A stretch of DNA of 64,000 nucleotides from Prevotella sp. 10(H) (GTDB taxonomy: Bacteria; Bacteroidota; Bacteroidia; Bacteroidales; Dysgonomonadaceae): positions 248,001 to 312,000 of the forward strand of contig NZ_JOMI01000001.1 of assembly GCF_000711235.1 (NCBI RefSeq). Reading direction: 5' to 3'. The number at the start of each line of letters is the position of its first letter. Within the stretch, counting starts at the first letter, position 1. The notes beneath the pieces were generated by a model. It did no database searches, had not been told where the DNA came from, and saw nothing but the letters and a program-made list of their open reading frames with translations. This document shows positions 52,986-60,534 of the stretch, one piece after another. A program made the position numbers and the translations under genes.

Positions 52986-54140
52986 CTACACCCCAATATC
53001 CTCCAACTCGATATCAGCCGACAACAAAAATACATTATACGGATGCCACATCGACATCAGGAAATACAGCTTGTCACCGTTATTTTTTAGCGGGTGCATA
53101 TAAGCGCAATAAAGCTTAGGATACTCCTTATCGGTAGCAATCACCTTTACATCCGACCACTCTTTCAGGTCCTTCGATTCGCGGTAGACAAGCGTATGCG
53201 CTTTGCGCGGTGCTTTCTTGTCAAATGCATGATCGAGCAGGTAAGTTATAATCCATCTCCTTTGCTTCTCCAGATACATGAGAGATGTTTCACCGACAGG
53301 CGCTTCGATAACAGGCGTGGCAGCAGCTTCATCACCTTTCACCCATTTATTGTTTTCACCGTTCCAGTACTCATATTTAGTCATGTCTAGAATATCCTTT
53401 TCTTTGAATCGTGCCAGATAAGCAGCATCTCCCCTGCCCGACTGCGTTCCTATCATATACACATAACCGTCTTTCTTAGCATAGGCAACCTGCGAAAAAT
53501 GGCTGTCAGAGTGGAACTCTACTTCCTTTTTCCGTTCCCATGTCTGTCCGCCGTCTTTCGATGCATACAGAGAAGAAAAGTTAGTGAGCCAGCGGCCTGC
53601 ACCTCCCGCCCATTCGTATATATTCATATAATGAACATAGTCCACACCATCGGCACGGATAGCCCCCGTAGGTATCGATGTATTATACTTGTCACTTCCG
53701 CCTGTCTTTGCTCCGGCGCAAATCTCGCGGGCTTTGCCCTCCTCATCCAATGCCATGCTGCTGATTGTCAGACCGTCTTCGAGATCGGTATCTTCAGAGA
53801 AAGCGACGAAGTTTGAACGCCAGTTGCCACCATTGCCGCCGCCGTTAGTCAACACCCGAAATCCTTCACCGTTGGTATCACCAAAGAATATACCTATCTT
53901 ATTGCCTTCCATGTGCCACATGATACCCAGATCGGTACCGTACACATCGTACTGGATGGTATTGTTAGGTGCGGGTATTATCTCATTCGGTAAAGGCTCT
54001 CCTGTAAGACGCGCCAGCATCTTGAGATTTGTCAGTTTCATAGGTTTCTTTGCGTCTGCATCTTCGGTGCAGGAAATTAAAGAAAGAATAAAAGTCGCAA
54101 TAAATAAAGGACTTAATACAATCAGAATGTGTTTTTTCAT
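52986..54140 (-). CDS. DUF4185-domain lipoprotein, possible glycoside hydrolase
   Basis: 384 residues; lipobox near residue 24 (SLISCTEDAD). DUF4185 core: 'YDVYGTDLGIMWHMEGNKIG', 'IFFGDTNGEGFRVLTNGGGN', 'NWRSNFVAFSEDTDLEDGLT', 'SLYASKDGGQTWERKKEVEF', 'PKLYCAYMHPLKNNGDKLYF'. This is a five-bladed propeller-like layout. DUF4185 includes endo-D-arabinofuranases (GH183) described from Dysgonomonas and mycobacteria, but activity cannot be assigned from sequence alone. A -7 element, TATATTTG, is on the minus strand at 54183-54190. Confidence 0.82.
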   Translation of the reverse strand: MKKHILIVLSPLFIATFILSLISCTEDADAKKPMKLTNLKMLARLTGEPLPNEIIPAPNNTIQYDVYGTDLGIMWHMEGNKIGIFFGDTNGEGFRVLTNGGGNGGNWRSNFVAFSEDTDLEDGLTISSMALDEEGKAREICAGAKTGGSDKYNTSIPTGAIRADGVDYVHYMNIYEWAGGAGRWLTNFSSLYASKDGGQTWERKKEVEFHSDSHFSQVAYAKKDGYVYMIGTQSGRGDAAYLARFKEKDILDMTKYEYWNGENNKWVKGDEAAATPVIEAPVGETSLMYLEKQRRWIITYLLDHAFDKKAPRKAHTLVYRESKDLKEWSDVKVIATDKEYPKLYCAYMHPLKNNGDKLYFLMSMWHPYNVFLLSADIELEDIGV

Positions 54141-54378
54141 AGATATAGTAAATTATAATTTAGTGTTTCGGGCTATCGGTAACAAATATAATATTTATCA
54201 GTTAAACGTTTAACTCATAAATATTATATTAACAAATTTTATGTTAGAAGTATATTTTTGTCTGTAATCTTTCACCTGTCAGCTCACTCTCCTTTTTTCC
54301 TGAAACCGTTAAATCCGACTTTCAGAACATTTAATCCTCTCTATAGGGCTTTTCACAACCGAATTCATTGATGAACTT

Positions 54379-54386
54379 TACATTTG
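54379..54386 (+). promoter_or_regulatory. Candidate -7 element for the 54417-54955 pair
   Basis: TACATTTG (exact TAnnTTTG), 31 bases before the ATG at 54417. Confidence 0.55.
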
Positions 54387-54416
54387 TATAGTAAAAACAA
54401 GTGAAAGTAAGGTGGT

Positions 54417-54644
54417 ATGAAAACAACATTGATCCCTAAGAACGAAAAGATCGACGATGTTACCAGTGGTACAATACCGATCGTCGTGATGCAAAGACGC
54501 AACCGGCCGATGCTAAGAAACAATGATGTAGTGAATGCAGGTGTCCGTATAGACCGGCGTGCCATTATGGTGTTGACCGAGCATATCAAAACTGCTATAG
54601 AAATGTATTCGGACAGTAAGGGCCAGAAAGGAAATTATTCATAA
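54417..54644 (+). CDS. Small protein, paralogue of 54659
   Basis: 75 residues. The N-terminal 25 residues (KTTLIPKNEKIDDVTSGTIP) match the start of the next gene (KIALLLKDDKIDDAYSDTIP), and 'IMVLTEHIKTAI' corresponds to 'LWLLTKRINEVY'. It lacks the C-terminal half of its neighbour. It is likely cytoplasmic and in an operon (14-base gap). The family is unknown. Confidence 0.6.
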   Translation: MKTTLIPKNEKIDDVTSGTIPIVVMQRRNRPMLRNNDVVNAGVRIDRRAIMVLTEHIKTAIEMYSDSKGQKGNYS

Positions 54645-54658
54645 AAATAATAAAAGCC

Positions 54659-54955
54659 ATGAAAATAGCTCTATTACTCAAAGACGATAAGATTGACGAT
54701 GCCTACTCGGACACGATACCGATTATCGTACTGCATGTAGACAACAAATCGGTGATGGAAGTAGAAAAAGACATCATCGTAAAAAAAGACGTCAATTACC
54801 TTGCGCTATGGCTGCTGACCAAGCGCATCAATGAAGTATATGTGAACGATATAGACCCTATGGTGAGAAAATTGTTCGAAAAACTGGGCGTTACTGTCAG
54901 AAGATATGAGGATATAGAAAAGAATCCCATACTAAAACAGTTTATCGCCGTATGA
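54659..54955 (+). CDS. Small protein with NifX/NifB-like end, paralogue of 54417
   Basis: 98 residues. The N terminus matches the preceding gene. The second half, 'EVYVNDIDPMVRKLFEKLGV' then 'TVRRYEDIEKNPILKQF', is reminiscent of the C-terminal end of dinitrogenase iron-molybdenum cofactor (NifX/NifB-type) domains, but the glycine-rich core is not visible, so the resemblance is weak. No nif gene is present. The role is unknown. Confidence 0.6.
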   Translation: MKIALLLKDDKIDDAYSDTIPIIVLHVDNKSVMEVEKDIIVKKDVNYLALWLLTKRINEVYVNDIDPMVRKLFEKLGVTVRRYEDIEKNPILKQFIAV

Positions 54956-54969
54956 AATGCAACCTACGC

Positions 54970-55281
54970 TCAATATTCTTTCTCCTTAGGTATGAAGAAC
55001 TCCACTTTTCCGCATTTAGGGCAAACGTAGAGGTCGAAACTCTCCTTGTTTCCAACCGACTCGAAAATATTGCCTAAAAATCCTACGCGCATCCCCTCAT
55101 GAAACTTGTAATTTCCCGAAAGGAATAGTTTCACATTACACCGCAGGCATTTCAATTCATTTTTTTCAGCATACATTTCATCGTAGCGTATCACCCGCCC
55201 CTCGTGAAGGCTGTAATTGCAGTAGCCGCATACACCCAGATTGTCTGTTAGTTCCCTGTCGCAATTCGGACACTTGTTCAT
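54970..55281 (-). CDS. Zinc-ribbon protein
   Basis: 103 residues with four CxxC knuckles: 'CPNCDREL' and 'CGYCNYSL' in the N-terminal part, 'CLRCNVKL' and 'CPKCGKVEFF' in the C-terminal part. This gives two predicted zinc sites. It is cytoplasmic. The partner or nucleic acid bound is unknown. It is convergent with the pair at 54417-54955. Confidence 0.8.
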   Translation of the reverse strand: MNKCPNCDRELTDNLGVCGYCNYSLHEGRVIRYDEMYAEKNELKCLRCNVKLFLSGNYKFHEGMRVGFLGNIFESVGNKESFDLYVCPKCGKVEFFIPKEKEY

Positions 55282-55323
55282 AGTTGTTGTAGTTTTATAG
55301 TTTTCAATATCTTAAAGTTCTGT

Positions 55324-56214
55324 TTACCAGTCTTCCCTGTACTGTACAGGCGTCATTCCCGTATGCTTCTTAAAGAAGCGCCCGAAAAACGAGGCATTGG
55401 GAAAATTCAGTTCTTCCGATATCTGCAGAATAGTCATGTCGGTAGTTTTCAGCAGATATTTGGTCGATGTAATCAGTATTTCGTTTATCCAAGAGAATGC
55501 TGTGCGCCCCGTTCGTTCCTTTATGATCGTAGATAGGTATTTGGGCGTCAGGCACATTTTATCAGCATAGAATTGCAGTGTTTTCTCATTTTTGTGATGA
55601 TGAAGCAAGAGCTTGAAAAAAGAAAAGACTTGTTCTTTCTGATACGAATTGGCTTCGCTCTTCATGTCTTTTTCCATTTCGGGTACTTTCAGTTTATTGT
55701 AATAAATCGCCCCTACTTCGGTAAGTAAGGCGTATAAGAGCCCCTTTGCCATCTGTATACGGAAAGGATGATCCTTTCGTTTATATTGTGCTACTATGAA
55801 TGAGTGGAATTCGAGCAACTTAGCTATTTCTTCGTCTGAAAGCGTCAAGCACGGGCACTGGATAATGCTCATCGAAATATCGAAATTGGTAGTCGATGGC
55901 ATCTCGGTAAGAAAGTCAGGAGAGAAAATCAGGAACTCGGTCATTGTATCTTCGTCCTGCTCGGTGATTTCCAGCACATAATTCGGCAGGATAGTAAGAA
56001 TGGTATTTTTCCCCATATCGTACTCCTTGAAGTTTATCTTTATCTTCGCCTTACCGCTGATGCAAATGGCGAAGACAATGCCGTCTATGACTACCGGAAA
56101 ATTGGACGACATAGGCGGTATGTACACCGATTTGTCGGAGACAATAAAATTTTTGATGGCAGACGGATCTACATTATCCGTGATATCTTTCATCTGTATT
56201 TTGGATAGTTTCAT
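55324..56214 (-). CDS. AraC family transcriptional regulator
   Basis: 296 residues. The N-terminal cupin-like sensing domain covers about 1-170. The C-terminal AraC DNA-binding domain covers about 200-296: 'LQFYADKMCLTPKYLSTIIK' (first helix-turn-helix) and 'ILQISEELNFPNASFFGRFF', 'KKHTGMTPVQYRED' (second, with the PxxYR signature). The neighbouring GH43 gene lies beyond the inverted-repeat island, so a regulatory link is possible but unproven. A -7 element, TATATTTG, is on the minus strand at 56303-56310. Confidence 0.92.
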   Translation of the reverse strand: MKLSKIQMKDITDNVDPSAIKNFIVSDKSVYIPPMSSNFPVVIDGIVFAICISGKAKIKINFKEYDMGKNTILTILPNYVLEITEQDEDTMTEFLIFSPDFLTEMPSTTNFDISMSIIQCPCLTLSDEEIAKLLEFHSFIVAQYKRKDHPFRIQMAKGLLYALLTEVGAIYYNKLKVPEMEKDMKSEANSYQKEQVFSFFKLLLHHHKNEKTLQFYADKMCLTPKYLSTIIKERTGRTAFSWINEILITSTKYLLKTTDMTILQISEELNFPNASFFGRFFKKHTGMTPVQYREDW

Positions 56215-56397
56215 AGGGGACAGTTATATGTATTCTTGTTCTCTTACAGCATATATAGCGTGTGCTATCCGTATTTCTCAGGTCAAAATCTCTTCTATTT
56301 CACAAATATAGGAATATAAGTGTTAGTTTAAATTTTATTTATTCTGTTTTTTTATGCTATGTGCAATTGAAGATTATTGCCCTTTCTTTTATGTTCA

Positions 56398-56830
56398 TTT
56401 TGGCATTGGCTCCGCTTCGCTCTGCCGAACGTTGTTTGCCCAAAAACGAACCAAAAGGCTAGCGCTTCGTTGCTCGCCTATCCGAAATCGTCTTATTGCC
56501 TAAAACAAATAAACTTGCCTATCGGCAAAATTTGGTTTCACGGCAATTTCACCGTTCGGATAACGGCTGCACAACTAATGCGCGAGAAGCTGACGCACGA
56601 CGAGAGCTTACAAAAGGGGTTGCTCCACTAGCGCGTCAGCCCTCCGTGCATTAGTTCCCTAGGCGGGCACCTGTCCGGTGAAGACGGCGAAGAAAGGGAC
56701 GGGGCGATAGCCCGTGTGTCACTTTCAGCCGGCAAGATGTTGACAGGTCGCCGGGGAACGGAGCACTAGCCTTTTGCATCCTTTTGGGCAATGCCAAAAG
56801 GATGGACAAGCCCGGGAGGGCGCGTCAGCC
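56398..56830. other. Gene-free, GC-richer island with nested inverted repeats
   Basis: The 677 bases between the AraC gene (56214) and the GH43 gene (56892) hold no convincing ORF. Bases 56398-56471 and 56757-56799 form imperfect inverted ends: TTTTGGCATTG, CCCAAAA and AAAAGGCTAG on the left match CTAGCCTTTT, TTTTGGG and CAATGCCAAAA on the right. About 35 of 43 aligned positions match, with one 30-base insertion in the left arm. Inside are AACTAATGC/GCATTAGTT (56573-56581, 56648-56656) and GCTGACGC/GCGTCAGC (56589-56596, 56633-56640; a third copy at 56822-56829), and the right arm also folds on itself (CATCCTTTTGG/CCAAAAGGATG, 56777-56804). The composition is plainly richer in G+C than the flanks. 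It may be a fragment of an integrative element (origin of transfer or end region), a MITE-like element, or a structured RNA; all three are inference. Confidence 0.6.
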
Positions 56831-56891
56831 AATAATTCAAGATTGATTATTTTACACAAGATGAGGCTCTGATGAAAACAAAATATTAACT

Positions 56892-58439
56892 TCAATACTT
56901 ATTCTTTACCTCAAAATTCGAAAACACTCCATTCTTATCTGCTCCATTATTCTCTACGAGCAAACCGATGCGCAAACCACGTCCCCACTTTGGCAGGCCG
57001 CTGATATCCACATGCTGTCCGTTTTGCGGAAATATGTGCCACTCGCTGTTGTCGGTTGACCAGTAGAAACGGTACAGACGGGCATTGATAGCCTCAACAC
57101 GCAGGTATATATCCGTAGCATTTCCCGCGGTAGTAGAGAACAGTTCGGTTTTCTTTCCGTCGTCAAGTCTGAACAGTTTTACCTCGTTACCCGATACGCC
57201 CCATGCATACAGTTTTTCCATGCCGGCATATACGGTCAGGCCTTTAAAATTGGAGCCTTTTGCCGATACCTTCACCGACATATTATAATTACCCGTCTGC
57301 GAATTGATACCGCGGAAAGTATAGCCTTCTTTTGTATTGGTAACAGTCAGATTACCATTTGCTTTTGTCAGCAGTGGTTTTGTAGAATACATATCCCATT
57401 GCCAGAATTTGTCTTTATCTGCCGAAGTGAAATCGTCTGCAAAATCTATATTCCTTTTCTGCACCGTACCTTTAAACGGAACAGGCGCCTGCGTAGTCGG
57501 GTTCGTACCATGCCTGAAATACGGCCAGCCTGTGGCATCGTTCCACATCAGTTCGTCGAGTAATACCTGACGTCCCACATATTCGAAATCGTTAGCATTG
57601 TACGCATGATAGAGGTAGAAGTAACGGTCGTCGGGGGTCTGTACCAGCGTACCATGCCCCGAGCATCTCCATGCGCTGCCTCCCTCTAGCAGGGCATTTG
57701 GCTCGTATTGTTCCCATTCGCCACGCAGGCTCTTTGCACGGGCTAGATGCACGCGATAGTCGCAACGGTTGTCGCAGCATCCGCCAATGGAGTAGAAATG
57801 GTAGTAATAGCCGTTGCGCTTGATAATGACCTGACCCTCGTCGCCGCGTCCTATCCAGCCTTTGGTGTGGTCGGTGAGGGTGAAGTGCTCACCCACGAGC
57901 GAAAGGCCGTCGGCAGACAGTTCAGATGCTAATATTTCGATCGGGCGCTTGTCCAGCCCGTATGCTTTCCATGTAATATACAGTTTGCTGTCGTCATCCT
58001 TGAATATGTATGCGTCGATAGCTTCGTTTCCCCATTCGATGAGCGGCCCGTGGTCGGTAAATCCTTTCCGGATGTCTTTAGTACTGGCTACGCCAATGCA
58101 CGAAATATTGTCGCTTTTCTTGCGTGCAGTGTAATAGACAAAGAAAGTACCGTTGTTGTAATAGAGTTCGGGCGCCCAGCAGTCGCCTTTTATCCATGCC
58201 GGCGGATCGGTAAATACGCCGCCGATGCGTTCCCAGTTGATAAGGTCTTTACTATGGTAAAGCGGATAGCTGGGTACAAATTCGGAAGTCGTTCCCACTG
58301 CATAATAATCGTCGCCCACACGTATAAGAGATGGGTCGGGCATATCGCCTGCAATAACAGGATTACGGTATGTTTGTTCTACGTTCTGCGCAGCCAGCGA
58401 TGCCGATACGAAAAGAAAGATAAGGATTAGTCTGTACAT
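56892..58439 (-). CDS. Glycoside hydrolase family 43 protein
   Basis: 515 residues; signal peptide ending near LAAQ. The five-bladed GH43 propeller spans about 20-320: 'TYRNPVIAGDMPDPSLIRVG' (catalytic-base Asp in DPS), 'EAIDAYIFKDDDSKLYITWK' (middle Asp), 'WIGRGDEGQVIIKRNGYYYH' (acid Glu). A C-terminal beta-sandwich (about 340-515; 'FKGLTVYAGMEKLYAWGV', 'GRGLRIGLLVENNG') resembles the DUF1349-like/GH43 C-terminal domain. Likely substrates are xylosides or arabinosides. It is a single gene with no SusC/D pair nearby. Confidence 0.9.
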   Translation of the reverse strand: MYRLILIFLFVSASLAAQNVEQTYRNPVIAGDMPDPSLIRVGDDYYAVGTTSEFVPSYPLYHSKDLINWERIGGVFTDPPAWIKGDCWAPELYYNNGTFFVYYTARKKSDNISCIGVASTKDIRKGFTDHGPLIEWGNEAIDAYIFKDDDSKLYITWKAYGLDKRPIEILASELSADGLSLVGEHFTLTDHTKGWIGRGDEGQVIIKRNGYYYHFYSIGGCCDNRCDYRVHLARAKSLRGEWEQYEPNALLEGGSAWRCSGHGTLVQTPDDRYFYLYHAYNANDFEYVGRQVLLDELMWNDATGWPYFRHGTNPTTQAPVPFKGTVQKRNIDFADDFTSADKDKFWQWDMYSTKPLLTKANGNLTVTNTKEGYTFRGINSQTGNYNMSVKVSAKGSNFKGLTVYAGMEKLYAWGVSGNEVKLFRLDDGKKTELFSTTAGNATDIYLRVEAINARLYRFYWSTDNSEWHIFPQNGQHVDISGLPKWGRGLRIGLLVENNGADKNGVFSNFEVKNKY

Positions 58440-58621
58440 AATTCTTGATTCGTTTAATGTATTTTTTATTCAGGGTATTTATTTTCAGCATGTGAAGATA
58501 GAAATTAATCATTAACGGAAAGGAAAACGACTGTTCAAAAATTAACATTATCTGTTCAAGGATAGAAAGTACAGGCAAGAAAAAAATTATTCTAATACCC
58601 GAAAATTATTTTTAAATATTA

Positions 58622-58629
58622 TACATTTG
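58622..58629 (+). promoter_or_regulatory. Candidate -7 element for the thioesterase gene
   Basis: TACATTTG (exact TAnnTTTG), 29 bases before the ATG at 58658. Confidence 0.55.
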
Positions 58630-58657
58630 CATCGGGTTTAAAATCAATGATGAGAGT

Positions 58658-59092
58658 ATGGAAGAGATAACATTCAGGCATACTTTGCCGTTGCAAATAC
58701 GCTTTAATGATGTTGATAAATTCGGGCATGTCAACAATGCGGTCTATCTGAACTTTTATGATACGGGTAAGACAAAGTATATCGCTTCGGTTTGCCCCGA
58801 TGTTAATTGGGAAAAGGATGCGATAGTGGTTGCCCGTCTCGAGGTTATTTTCCATTCACAGATACACGACCTCGACAATATAGCCGTGCAAACTGCCGTA
58901 ACGGGAATCGGAACTAAAAGCTTCGACCTTGCCCAGCGTGTGATAGACACCAAGACAAACGAGGTGAAATGCAGCTGCAATTCTACCATGGTAACTTACA
59001 GTCTGGAATTGCAAAAGACCATTCCGATAAAGGAGGAATGGGTAAAAGCTATTTGTGAGTTTGAGGGAAAGGATGTGAGGAAGAAAAAGTAG
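58658..59092 (+). CDS. Acyl-CoA thioesterase, hotdog fold
   Basis: 144 residues. The 4-hydroxybenzoyl-CoA thioesterase-like signature is 'LQIRFNDVDKFGHVNNAVYL' (Asp in FNDVDxxGHVNN), then 'FYDTGKTKYI'. The second half has 'DLDNIAVQTAVTGIGTKSFD' and 'TMVTYSLE'. It hydrolyses acyl-CoA or acyl-ACP in the cytoplasm; the chain preference is unknown. Confidence 0.9.
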   Translation: MEEITFRHTLPLQIRFNDVDKFGHVNNAVYLNFYDTGKTKYIASVCPDVNWEKDAIVVARLEVIFHSQIHDLDNIAVQTAVTGIGTKSFDLAQRVIDTKTNEVKCSCNSTMVTYSLELQKTIPIKEEWVKAICEFEGKDVRKKK

Positions 59093-59108
59093 AAGCGGTA
59101 AGGATAAA

Positions 59109-59147
59109 AAATAAAGGGAGAATTTTTGTTCTCCCTTTATTTTTATA
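59109..59147. terminator. Bidirectional terminator
   Basis: AAATAAAGGGAGAA / TTCTCCCTTTATTT perfect 14-bp stem with a 6-base loop, then TTATA. It is shared by the convergent thioesterase and the lipoprotein gene at 59161. Confidence 0.88.
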
Positions 59148-59160
59148 ATAGAATCTCTAT

Positions 59161-59943
59161 TTAGTAATAAACAGTCTCAAACTGTACACGCTGCATTCTG
59201 GTTGCCCGCTTGATTCCCTTATCAGGATATTTTTCTTTATTCTCTTTCGTTAAATCTTCCATAAGATAAAAACCGGGAGGCGGGGGCGGTGTCGACTTTT
59301 CAGACGCAGAAGCGATGCTCGGTAAATAATATTCATGTACCTTATTATTGTAATTGAATCTGAACATTTTGTCTTCACCTTTTGGTAAAGAAAATGTACC
59401 CTCGTATTTCTCCTTGCCTTCTTCATCGGCCATAAATACAAGCTTACCTTCATAAGGATTATCATACATCATCAGATATTCCGCTTTGGGTTTTACCGGG
59501 GATGTTCTGATAATTTCCTCTTCAAGTTGCTTTTTCAGTTCGGCATCCTCTACATCAACAGCTGATAATATTTCTTTTACTGCAAGTACCTGATATAGTT
59601 TGCTCACAGTAATGTATACTGTGGCTGAGTTGCCCTCGCTATCCGTTACAACAATATTGGCTGTACCCTCTTTCTTGGTATCGAATTTCAGATAGTTATT
59701 CTGTAATTCTTCAGCATCGACCACAAGTATTTCCTGATCGCTGCTTTTAGCACTGTAATTACCTTTACCACCTACCAGACGTAAGTAATATGTACCGATG
59801 TGAACGTTGAATTTAGTATCGCTGATCTCGCCGCCGTCAATCGTTTGATAGAATCTTATTTCATTATCGTCGTCGCTGCAGGACGAATATATGAAAACAA
59901 ATAATACGGGGAAAAGCAGGCAGAATAAAGTCGTCTTTTTCAT
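59161..59943 (-). CDS. Lipoprotein with Ig-like domain
   Basis: 260 residues; lipobox near residue 22 (FIYSSCSDDD). Residues 30-115 look like a bacterial Ig (Big_2-like) domain: 'GTYYLRLVGGKGNYSAKSSD', 'KKEGTANIVVTDSEGNSATV', 'YITVSKL'. The rest is unassigned and contains a run of prolines ('STPPPPPGFYLME'). It is surface or periplasmic; function unknown. Confidence 0.72.
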   Translation of the reverse strand: MKKTTLFCLLFPVLFVFIYSSCSDDDNEIRFYQTIDGGEISDTKFNVHIGTYYLRLVGGKGNYSAKSSDQEILVVDAEELQNNYLKFDTKKEGTANIVVTDSEGNSATVYITVSKLYQVLAVKEILSAVDVEDAELKKQLEEEIIRTSPVKPKAEYLMMYDNPYEGKLVFMADEEGKEKYEGTFSLPKGEDKMFRFNYNNKVHEYYLPSIASASEKSTPPPPPGFYLMEDLTKENKEKYPDKGIKRATRMQRVQFETVYY

Positions 59944-60008
59944 AATAATAAAATATTAATGTGTTCTTTAGGCTTCACAAATATGATAACGGACAAAAAG
60001 AAAGAATA

Positions 60009-60503
60009 TTATGCCTTCTTCTTCCATGGCTTCAATACCGAAATAACAATAAAGCTGAACAGGATAATTGTCTGCACTGTTCCCCATGTCTGCGTCATTT
60101 TCAGATTGTGGAAATAGTCGGCGCTCGATATCACTTCTTGTCCCAGTGTTTGCGCAAGTTCCACATTGCCGTTTATCCATGGGCCAAGAACGAAAGTGCC
60201 GAAAAGTACCTGCACAATAGTAATTATCCACTTCACAGTGAGCCAGTTTTGCTTAAAAAAGCCCCATTTTGTCCATACGCCGTAAACAACGCCTATCAGA
60301 ATATTGCCCATAGCTCCGGGAATGATCAGGTAATCGTCGATAATCTGCAGTATACGCGAAAACATATACAGTTCGTCACCCGTCTTCGGCTTGCCTGTGA
60401 AAGCCAGTATCGTCATCGCCATTGCCCCTCCTATCCACATAATGGCAAGGAAAAGATGTAGCATCTTGAGGTTCTTAAGACCTTTTGCGCCCAGTGTTTT
60501 CAT
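60009..60503 (-). CDS. Four-helix membrane protein, DUF2269-like
   Basis: 164 residues with about four transmembrane helices (about 13-34, 55-78, 88-110 and 138-158). 'KMLHLFLAIMWIGGAMAMTI' has the conserved HL/WxGG pattern of DUF2269-type inner-membrane proteins. The function is unknown. It is 32 bases downstream of the 858-residue outer-membrane gene and may be co-transcribed. Confidence 0.72.
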   Translation of the reverse strand: MKTLGAKGLKNLKMLHLFLAIMWIGGAMAMTILAFTGKPKTGDELYMFSRILQIIDDYLIIPGAMGNILIGVVYGVWTKWGFFKQNWLTVKWIITIVQVLFGTFVLGPWINGNVELAQTLGQEVISSADYFHNLKMTQTWGTVQTIILFSFIVISVLKPWKKKA

Positions 60504-60534
60504 AGTAATATATTTTTAGTTCATCGAAAGTTTC

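Noticed and set aside
54659-54955. A nitrogenase cofactor protein call
   Set aside because: Only a short C-terminal resemblance; the conserved core is absent and no nif gene is nearby.
56377-56631. A short plus-strand ORF in the inverted-repeat island
   Set aside because: No start context, no family resemblance, and it crosses the inverted-repeat arms.
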